DNA of 64,000 nucleotides from Elusimicrobiota bacterium (lineage in GTDB: Bacteria > Elusimicrobiota > Elusimicrobia > FEN-1173): contig JADKCG010000006.1 in assembly GCA_016714745.1 (NCBI GenBank), positions 1-64,000 of the forward strand, read 5' to 3'. Positions 55,628 through 63,237 of the stretch are shown here, piece by piece. Under the pieces are notes generated by a model. That model saw only the letters and a list, made by a program, of their open reading frames with translations. It did not search any database and had not been told where the DNA came from. The number at the start of each line of letters is the position of its first letter. Position 1 is the stretch's first letter. Both the position numbers and the translations under genes were made by a program.

Positions 55628-56053
55628 TTAACTCGGGGCGCATTCTCTCACCTTCTGTGGGCACGCGTCCATCTCTTTTGTTTTTGCAATCACACCAAGC
55701 GATTCGATTCGACGCATCTTTTCGAGGTGAATCCATTCCACTCCCATTGGTTTTGCAATCAAACTCCTTTTTTCCCGATTTCGCCTTCTTTGTTCTTCAC
55801 GGTTTCGCTCCACCGCGGCCGGGTTTTTGTTTCGCCACTCCCGCCAATACCCCGGATTCTTTCTGCGCCACGCGGCTCTCTTCTCCGCGCTCACGCCTAA
55901 GCTCAATGGATTTTTCTCTCGCCACCGGCGCCACAATTCAAGCGCCCTCGCTTTTCGGCAGGATGCCTTTGAACAGACTTTTTTTCGTCGATGGGATCGC
56001 CTATACGGGGAGAACAGCTCGCCGCAGACGCGGCACGTCTTTCGTCTCTTCAT
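55628..56053 (-). CDS. Cys-rich passenger protein of the insertion sequence, copy C
   Basis: 141 residues, intact. N-terminal MKRRKTCRVCGELFSPYRRS and VCSKASCRKARA give a probable four-Cys zinc site; a highly basic middle (NREEQRRRNREKRSLIA) follows. Two short repeats of the form IAKPMGVEW and IAKTKEMD come from a repeated DNA motif near GATTGCAAAA. Ends 19 bp before the transposase start and includes its RBS region. Function unknown, conserved between both IS copies. Confidence 0.7.
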   Translation of the reverse strand: MKRRKTCRVCGELFSPYRRSHRRKKVCSKASCRKARALELWRRWREKNPLSLGVSAEKRAAWRRKNPGYWREWRNKNPAAVERNREEQRRRNREKRSLIAKPMGVEWIHLEKMRRIESLGVIAKTKEMDACPQKVRECAPS

Positions 56054-56231
56054 GGGGTTTCACCTCCCCATCAAGATTACAGCTTTATTTTATCGGGAAC
56101 ACCGGGGTGGAAAGGAACTTCCCTTATCCTTCTTTTGAAACCTTCCAGAAAGAACTCATCAAAAATTTAGACCGGCGCTGAACCCTGTCCCTTTTTCCCT
56201 TCCTCTGTCCCGTTTTCAACGCGACAGGACA

Positions 56232-56300
56232 GCTGTCCGGAGAATAAATGCGTTAGGGATGTCATTCTCTTACGACTTTGTCGGGAATCCATCAATTTAC
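56232..56300. repeat. Remainder of MITE interrupted by the IS pair
   Basis: GCTGTCCGGAGAATAAATGC, then GTCATTC and GACTTTGTCGGGAATCCA in the same order as at 61188-61250. It is the continuation of the fragment at 50918-50936 and begins with the 15-bp target duplication. The similarity fades after about 56300. Confidence 0.75.
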
Positions 56301-56377
56301 CCGCCCTTCGGGCGTGAAAGGGAGGGAAAAATCTTGATAGGCGCTGGTTCCTGTATGATATGTTTCTGAGAAGTTTT

Positions 56378-56471
56378 AACCTAAACTTCCCAGTGAGCCC
56401 GCAGGAACGGCTGTTCGCAGAACTCCCGGCACCTGGAGCGGGTCCTCACGCCCAACTGAAAGTTCTGGGTT
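56378..56471 (+). ncRNA. Candidate structured RNA (long rod-like fold)
   Basis: The stretch between the MITE remnant and giant gene 2 folds into nested helices: outer AACCTAAACTTCCCAG with CTGAAAGTTCTGGGTT, then GTGAGCCCGC with GCGGGTCCTCAC, then AGG/CCT, CGG/CCG and an apical GTTC-GCA-GAAC hairpin. Upstream on the plus strand are TTGATA (56334) and TATGAT (56354), 14 bp apart, a weak promoter. A 6S-like RNA is conceivable, but I cannot confirm a family; it could instead be the 3' end structure of giant gene 2 on the minus strand. Confidence 0.4.
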
Positions 56472-56510
56472 AATGCCTGATGTGAGAATGTTTCGAAATG
56501 TCGCCATTCT

Positions 56511-59500
56511 TTAAGCGTTGGTTCTTATGTGGGAAACGACCTCAATAATAATCTGGAAATCCACCGGAGACAGACGACCGGACCTAAGGAAATCCAACAG
56601 AGCCCGTCGTAAAGCTTCCTCCAGCCCATGGCGGTCTAACTGCTCCAAATCAGCCGAGTCAACGCCGATGCCCTTCGACATATAAACAACCAGTCGCCCA
56701 TTGACTGGAAAGCCAAAGGGTTCCATGGCCTGTGCCAAGGAAAGTGGGTTTAATCGACCGGCGGCGGCCACCGGCCGGGAGACAACGTCCACCAGCCCAG
56801 GGGAAACACCCGTCCGAAGAGCCAAGACCGTCTCCTCATCCGCCCCCGCCAACACCAAGCGAGGCGGATTCCTCCCCTCCGATGCAAGGGTGCGCGTCCT
56901 CTCGGCGGACCGAAGAGCCGCGGGCACATCCGCCAAGCTCACGATGTTGATTGAAGTGGAGGAATTCTCGCCCTCCACCGGCCGCCCCGTCATAAAGGAC
57001 CACAACCGATCCAATTGACCCTGAACAGTGGAAACCATCGCCGCGCCAGGCCGCTCCCGCTGAGCCTCCCGAACCAACGCCTTTTTAAAAGCCCGCGCAT
57101 ACCCCGGTTGGCGCAGACGACCATGTACCCCCTCTAACCATTTCCTCGATGGCCCCCATATTTCCTCAACGGAAAGAGGACCTGTCTTGGGCAGTAGGTC
57201 TTCAGCACCCGTCAACCCCCTTTCGACCCCGTCCAGAGAGAACGAAGCGAAGTTCCCTTTTCCAGTATTTTTCGCATGCGGCCGGCGTCGCGACGAGCGG
57301 CCCATTGGTATCGCCACGCAGACATCTTCCCCATAAAAACGCGTTCCTTGGCGAACTCCCACAAAGAGGGGTGTGGCGTGAAAAAATCCTTTACTCGAGC
57401 GAGATTGTTCCCCTCCCCGTTGTTGAACAAAAAAACGACCCCATTCAAGAAGGCATGGACGCCAACACTCAGGACGAATCCTACAACGGGCACTTGAAGC
57501 AGGCCAACGAATAGAAGTCCACCGATCAATCGCTGTAAAAAGAAAACAAAAATCAAAGATAGGACTCTTCGCCCCTCATAAAAAATCATCCCAGGATTGA
57601 ACTCGCTTTGAGAACTCTTTATTCGCCCTGCTTCCGCCAACAAGGCCTTCCATAAATCTCGATGTAAAAGTGAAAAAATAGCGGCAATAAAAATGGCCGT
57701 AAAAAAAATTGTCCCTGTGGGATCGACCCAGCCCATTGGTCCCACCAAACTCAAAAACCATTCCGGATTCGAAAACGCCGATCCGGAAAATGAGGTCCCC
57801 ATCCAATGGAGGCCCAACCATAACGCCGCGGTTTCAAGAAAGGGGCCGCCGCCATAAGGATGCTTAAGCCAATACCACCTTTTTTCAAACGTCCCGCTCG
57901 GTGGTTGAGTCTTTCGGTCATGACCCGCATCAAAAACATTAAAAGGCCTCAACCCCTGAGATGAGGCCGTATTTCCGAAGTCTTGGAGAAAATGACTTTT
58001 CGCATGGGCGTCGATAAATTTATCGAAATTCTTTTGATTGAAAAGAGTCGCGGCGCTTTCCTGATCGATTCCAGATGGAGATCCTTGAATTCCCGACCAA
58101 CGCACCACATATTCAAAAATGCCCATGGACGTGATGCCAAAAGTGAATTGGCATTCAGGGATTCGAAAAGCCGGAACCCGTTGAAGTTGGGCAAAATCAA
58201 ATTCTCTTTTTTCTTTTTTGACCCTTGAGATGAGGTGAAACAAAGCCGTCGCATTTGTCATGGCGAGCTCAGCGTGAACGGGGACATGGGGGGCCGGCAA
58301 TTTTTTTCAATAAAACGGCCATTAAAACCGATCCCGCATTGTAAGGGGCCTCCCCGCGGGGATGGGGGATCCCGTGGCGCATTTCAGCGTTGATCTTTGT
58401 TATGGCGCCAGCGTCGCGGTGAGTGACAAACTCTAAAATGCCATAGGGACCGATGGGGAGGTTTACCTCCTTTCCGTTACGGGTCAAACTCTCGACGGTC
58501 AGCCTCTCCATGGGGAGGTCCGAAAAACCCCATTGATAATGGAACAGGGGAGAAGCGCGCTTATGACTCACAATGAACCGATCGCCACCCACGGTAATTT
58601 GAAACCGCCCAAACTCCTCTTCCATTTCAGAGTCTTCTCCCAACGGCGTTTCAATTGAAAGGATTTCAGGAAGCTGTTCATGAATAGGTTTTGCCCCGGC
58701 TCGGCGTTGCGCGGAAAGCGGCAACAACCCAGTAAAGAAGTCCCCCGCAACCCACTTCAAATAATTTCCATAACTCCTTTCGTTGTGTGCCATGTGCTTC
58801 CAAAGCCCGGCAACGAAACCGAAAAAGGCCGCAAAAATAAATGCCTTAACCTCTCCCGTTGGGATCAAGGGAAAAAAGGGCTCGAATGCGACGATCAAAC
58901 CCACTCCAAGCGGAGACAGAAGCGCGTAGGCCAAAATAAACACCACCCGTGTCAACACAGACACCCATTCCGCCACAGGCGTGAGTGCCCGCCTCAAGCC
59001 ACGGGTAAACCGAGGATGTTCATTTGCCAGAAAAACCGGAACCATTATTCTCTGACCGACGCCCCCCAAAAGCGTGTAGAAAACGATCAATAGACCTAAC
59101 CCCCCATCAAACAGGGTGGTCAAGCCGAGAGACAAAACATAGGGACCCACAATGACGGCCGGCAAATAATATTTCGCTTGTTCGCGCAGGGGGTCCCACA
59201 CTTTGATTTTCCATTCTGAAATGGGGTCCGGTTTTCTGGGGAAAGAGCGAAGATCCATTTTTTTATTGCTTACAATAGATTGGAACACCATAGCCCCTGC
59301 TCCCAGGGAAACCGCCGCTTGAACGAAACCAGTATTCTTCACCAGTTCCCCCACCGTTCCGATCCCCCCCAATATCTGATAGACCGTTTGGGGGTCCAGG
59401 GACCCCGCGACCCAAAGGGCGGCCAACGTCACCGCGATGGGCAATCGTATTTTTCGGTCGGCGGGAGCCAGCGGGTTCGTGCTCAAGAATAATTTCTGCC

Positions 59501-61112
59501 CACTAAACAGTTTTTCCAGAGGGGTTTTTTCTTGCGAAAAAACGCTTAAATAGGCCGCCCCTTGAGCGGTGTCGACTTTTTCGATTTTCGGAACATAGGA
59601 AACCACCGTCACACCCCGTTGCTCCAACCGGCGCGCCACTCCTTCGGCGTGAAACCCTCCGGTCACCAATACAGCAACGGAACCCGGCCCGAGAGATCCC
59701 CACAGGTTATCCGCCATTGAGTTGTCGCGGGATTGGGCTTCCCGATAAAACGATTCAAAAGAAGATAGATCCAGGCCGCAATTCCGCTTGTGTGCGGCCC
59801 ACTCTTCCCATTCCGCGGGGGTAAGAACAAATTCCGCCAACCGCCCGGCCAACCAAATCTCACGTGATTGAGCGGCCAAAACCCGCTCCTCCGCTGTGCG
59901 AACGACCCGATCAAAAGCCGCTTTTTCCAACGCGATATTCTCTTTCAATAAAAGTTCAGGATCAATTCCATCCGCCATCAACACGTAACGGATATAAGCG
60001 TCCATGGCTGGAAATGCCGCGAGCGCAATGCCCTTCCTGCGGCAAAGGTCTTGAAGCCCAGCGTAAAAATCCCCAAACCGTCGTTCGCCCGACCGGTAAG
60101 CCACACTTTCGGCCATCAGCGATTCAATTTCCTGAGCGGTCAACGTTTGAGTTAATTTTTCAATCAGACGCCCCCGTTCGGTTTCCACCTGCTTAAAATC
60201 AAGTGTCCGCTCGAGCTTCAAAGCGTTGAGGAAAGAGTCAACGGCAGGGAACGTTCCCGTGCCCCCCGGAGTCGAGACCAATGCTTCGACATAAGTTTCT
60301 AAAGAAACCCGCTCCGCCCGATAATCCGAAACCACCCGGTCCAATACCAACAACGCGGGAGAGAATACCGCCGCCTTTTTTGTATTAATCTCAGCTTGCT
60401 GTGACCGAATGGATCGGCGAACTTCGTCGGCCCGGGCGGCAGAATCCCGAACCGCCCGAACGTTCGCCTCATAGTGAAGGGGATCGTCAATGCCCAATAA
60501 GCGCGGAAGCCGCCCGCTCGACGTCAGAGCCGCGTGAATGGGCCCTGATATTTTGTTTTCTTTCAACAGATAATCCGCCGCCATTTCCACGGCTTGCCGA
60601 TGAGGAAAGTCCACAAAGGCCTGCAGATCAATGTCCTCGGTCGCGCCCTCCAACCCAACCACCGCCACCCGCCCGGATTTCAAAAGGTCGCTCACCGCCC
60701 CACGAATATTGGCTTGGGCTTCGGCATTGTGGTGAACATCTTGAATGTGAATGACAAGGCGCCCATGCCCCCCAGGGTTGCCCGGGATCACTTTTCTTAC
60801 CGTCCCATAAACGGGCGATAAAGCGGACAAAAGGGTCCCCTGATCGCGTAAAAATCCTATAGGAAGAGACCGCGTGAGAGAAGGAGAGAGAGAAGGCCGA
60901 ACAGGTGGAACGAAAGGAAACTGCGCCGATAAAGACGAAACGAAATCCCCGCCGGAAGCGAGAACAACCGGCCGAGCGGCCCGAACCGCCGAACGCCGTT
61001 GCGCCCAAAAGTTTTTTTCCGGTTGATAAGCAAACAGACATTGCGCCGAAAAAATCGCCGCAATCCCCACCGAAATTAATCGCATAAAACGACAAGACAG
61101 ATATCTCCCCAT
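56511..61112 (-). CDS. Giant secreted/membrane protein 2, paralogue of giant gene 1 (two frameshifts)
   Basis: Three frames (58269-61112, 57212-58300, 56511-57362) join at a T7 run near 58300 and near 57250 into about 1,533 residues. N-terminal signal segment then CLFAYQPEKNFWAQRR, matching SLFAYSPEKSFWAERK of giant gene 1. Tiki/ChaN-like domain: VIHIQDVHHNAEAQANIRG, VVGLEGATEDIDLQAF, LVTGGFHAEGVARRLEQRG, and the shared block TPLEKLFSGQKLFLS. Then several membrane segments (about 600-780), a soluble stretch, a second membrane cluster (about 1,090-1,230) and a soluble C-terminal domain. No GHKL or PPDK domain is seen. Function unknown. Confidence 0.82.
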
Positions 61113-61118
61113 GCCCCA

Positions 61119-61171
61119 ATCCTATCAAACCCCCCAGAAGAACCCCTTAAGGAGTTGTAACAATCTTGTAA
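61119..61171 (-). promoter_or_regulatory. Promoter region of giant gene 2
   Basis: Minus strand: TTACAA boxes at 61171-61166 and 61160-61155 (11 bp apart), four bases, TTAAGGGG (61150-61143), 18 bases, TAGGAT (61124-61119), six bases, ATG. Same layout as giant gene 1. Confidence 0.65.
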
Positions 61172-61183
61172 AATTCGCCCCCT

Positions 61184-61332
61184 CACAGCTGTCCGGAGAA
61201 TAAATGCATTACATTCGTCATTCCCGAATGACTTTGTCGGGAATCCAGTTTTAATGCTGGATTCCGGCCAACCCCATGCCGGAATGACGGGAGGAGGGGT
61301 GGTTTTCGTCGACGTTTAACCGGACAGCTGTG
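61184..61332. mobile_element. MITE-like element, 149 bp
   Basis: Perfect 13-bp terminal inverted repeats CACAGCTGTCCGG and CCGGACAGCTGTG enclose non-coding sequence made of smaller palindromes (GTCATTCCCGAATGAC and TGGATTCCGGCC with GCCGGAATGACGG). Related pieces occur at 50918, 56232 and, more diverged, 16005-16110. Confidence 0.85.
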
Positions 61333-61342
61333 ATCCCCCTTT

Positions 61343-61391
61343 AAGGTCGAGTAGCCCGGGGGGTATTTCACCCCCCAGGCTACTCGACCTT
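61343..61391. repeat. Large hairpin (22-bp stem)
   Basis: Arms 61343-61364 and 61370-61391 are complementary over 22 bp with one mismatch, enclosing the loop ATTTC. It is far longer than a normal terminator and has no T-run. It may be a bidirectional transcription barrier downstream of vapC or a remnant of another element. Confidence 0.8.
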
Positions 61392-61447
61392 ATTACATAT
61401 TAGACAAAACGTCTCAAAAAAATGGTGCGAGGTGGGTTAAAATCGAT

Positions 61448-61875
61448 TTACACGGCGAGAACAGCGGTGTGGCGGCGGGTGCAATAGCGAATGATGCGGG
61501 CGTCGGCGGTAACCAACAGAGCGCCTGCCTCCTCGGCAGTGGCCTAATGCGGTCGGCGGGATCCCCATGAAATTCACCCGGAAGACATGTGGAGGCCAGG
61601 GCCCCGTGCCCCGTCAACGGGGCCAGCTGGACAGACGTTTCCCTCAGTGCTCGATCCACCCATTGTCGAACATCGGGGAAGAGATGAAGCCGCCCTTTGG
61701 CGGACAACATGCCCACCTCCCAAAGAGAAATGACCGAAAGAAAAACCCGGTTCTCCTGGGAAGACGCTTCCAAAGCCCGAAGCGCTTTCGTTCCTTTTAA
61801 ACGATCGTCCCCGGTGGCCCACCAGAACCAAACGTGGGTATCAACAAGAAGCGTCTCAGCGATCACGTTCCGCAT
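61448..61875 (-). CDS. PIN-domain toxin, VapC-like (one frameshift)
   Basis: A predicted ribonuclease toxin. Acidic residues in order: Asp in LLVDTHVWFWW, Glu in VISLWEVGML, Asp in FHGDPADR, and after a shift near 61545, Asp in LLVTADARIIRYC; the corrected stop is at 61448. About 142 residues. The ATG at 61875 (or GTG at 61866) overlaps the end of the antitoxin gene, the usual coupled arrangement. Confidence 0.8.
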
Positions 61876-62089
61876 CCCACGGAACGGAGACAGGGGCCAC
61901 CAGGTCGCCCTTCACCGTCGCCGTCCCTTTCATCCGTCCGAACACCGGCGTCCGTGACCCAGGCTCCACAGGCACAAGCCGTGCCACAGGCCGCCCGCGC
62001 TTGGTAATCACGTAGGTGGCGCGACGTTCTTTCACGTCATCCATCAATTGCAAACACCGCGCTTTAAAATAGGCCGCCGAAACGCTCAT
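61856..62089 (-). CDS. Phd/YefM-type antitoxin (VapB-like partner)
   Basis: 77 residues from ATG 62089, with AAAGGGGG as RBS. The N-terminal DNA-binding part reads FKARCLQLMDDVKERRATYV and ITKRGRPVARLVPVE, typical of Phd/YefM; the C-terminal tail would wrap the toxin. It overlaps the toxin gene and has a palindromic operator upstream. Confidence 0.85.
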   Translation of the reverse strand: MSVSAAYFKARCLQLMDDVKERRATYVITKRGRPVARLVPVEPGSRTPVFGRMKGTATVKGDLVAPVSVPWDAERDR

Positions 62090-62106
62090 GACTTCCCCCT
62101 TTCCAA

Positions 62107-62124
62107 ATATGACCATAGTCATAT
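62107..62124. promoter_or_regulatory. Operator-like palindrome of the toxin-antitoxin pair
   Basis: ATATGAC, four bases, GTCATAT: a perfect 7-bp inverted repeat 17 bp upstream of the antitoxin start, placed for autorepression by the antitoxin complex. Confidence 0.65.
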
Positions 62125-62315
62125 TACCATGGATACACAGTTAAATCAAGGCGTCATTTTCCCCACGCCTAAAAATCAGCGGACTGGGCAGTAAATCTGG
62201 GCCCCCCAAACAGGTTGTTGTTTATACAGGCATCAGTAACGGCCAAACAACCACCCGTCGGGGACAGCCCAAATGTGCCGATCTAACTTTTGGATTGTGG
62301 TTCCGGGGTAAACAA

Positions 62316-62737
62316 TCAGCCCCCCGTCCCCTCTTCGCCCCATGCGAAAGGATAAAGGCGCAAGAGGTGAACCCGCCCCGAGAGCGTTTCGCGAATCCGG
62401 TGCAACATGAGATAATTTCCCGACGTCGCCAAAACAATCCGCGAGGGGGTGGCTCCCCCCTCGTCCACCAAAACCTTGACGGCATCAAAAATCTCCGGAA
62501 CCTTGGCGGCCTCGTCGATCACAAGCGCCCCTTGTCGCGATGGGTGCGCAAGAAAGAAACAGGGTCGTGCCGGGCCTCTGCACGAACAAGAGGGTCGTCA
62601 AAATCAATAAAAACCCCAGCCCCATCCACGAGCTGGCCAAGGAGAGTCGTTTTTCCAGCTTGCCGAGGTCCCAGCAATGCCGAACACCGCCACTTCTGAA
62701 CAGACCCATTCAATGGCGCGGCAAGCGTCCTCAACAT
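62316..62737 (-). pseudogene. Truncated AAA ATPase (AAA_14/DUF4143-like)
   Basis: Walker A in LLGPRQAGKTTLLGQL and, after a shift near 62520, Walker B in LVIDEAAKVPEIFDAVK, followed by ATSGNYLMLHRIRETLSGRV and LYPFAWGE. The reading ends at about 140 residues, less than half of the family, and the DUF4143 part is missing. Bases 62125-62315 on either side hold nothing else I can support. Confidence 0.75.
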
Positions 62738-62808
62738 AGCTCAATAATTTAAAAACAAGTTTTAATAATCAAGCTGTATTTAAAAAATACAATTCATAGT
62801 AGATATCT

Positions 62809-63128
62809 AAGGGACGTTGCTTATTTCGTGCTATTGTTGATTTTGTTTGAGAAATCCTTTCTTTTTGGGGGCGCGCGAGGTTCCGTAACGAGAACCCGGG
62901 GCACGAGAGCTGGCCTCATCCCGATATCTCAACATTGATCTCTGTTTATTGTCACGGGGGACATCAGACCACTCAAGAAATTTCTTGCGGGCGGCATCAT
63001 TCGCGGTAAAATTTATTTTGGCGATCCCCTTCCCCAGCCAGGGACGGAGTGTGTCCGCTTATCCAACCGCGCTTGACGTGACATACAGCCGCTCTTCCTC
63101 AATAACACTAAATAAGCAACGTCCCCTT
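62809..63128. mobile_element. Decayed IS200/RAYT-like element
   Basis: Flanked by inverted repeats AAGGGACGTTGCTTATTT (62809-62826) and, on the other strand, the same sequence with one extra G (63110-63128). On the minus strand inside, NFTANDAARKKFLEW resembles the N-terminal region of Y1 (REP-associated tyrosine) transposases; the catalytic part is gone. 320 bp in all. Confidence 0.55.
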
Positions 63129-63188
63129 TAAACTTTATAACCGGTTGGCCCTCTTTGGGGGTTTCACTCTTTGAAGCGTATGAGATTC

Positions 63189-63237
63189 ATAAGGCACCTC
63201 CTTACAATTTCATGCAAAACATGGTAAGATGCCTTAT
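63189..63237. promoter_or_regulatory. Palindrome abutting the ATPase start codon
   Basis: ATAAGGCA (63189-63196) and TGCCTTAT (63230-63237) are perfect inverted repeats, with an inner pair CTTAC/GTAAG and CATG/CATG. The right arm ends at the base before the ATG at 63238. It could be an operator or an mRNA hairpin covering the start. Confidence 0.6.

Larger units (their letters stand above)
53495..56231. mobile_element. Insertion sequence copy C with internal tandem duplication
   Basis: About 2.74 kb, five bases (GTCGT) after copy A and in the same orientation, bounded by TGTCCTGTCGCGTT at 53495 and its complement at 56231. It carries the same gene set as copy A, but about 442 bp at the transposase 3' end plus the small downstream gene are duplicated in tandem. 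The left 170 bp closely match the left end of copy A. Confidence 0.85.
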
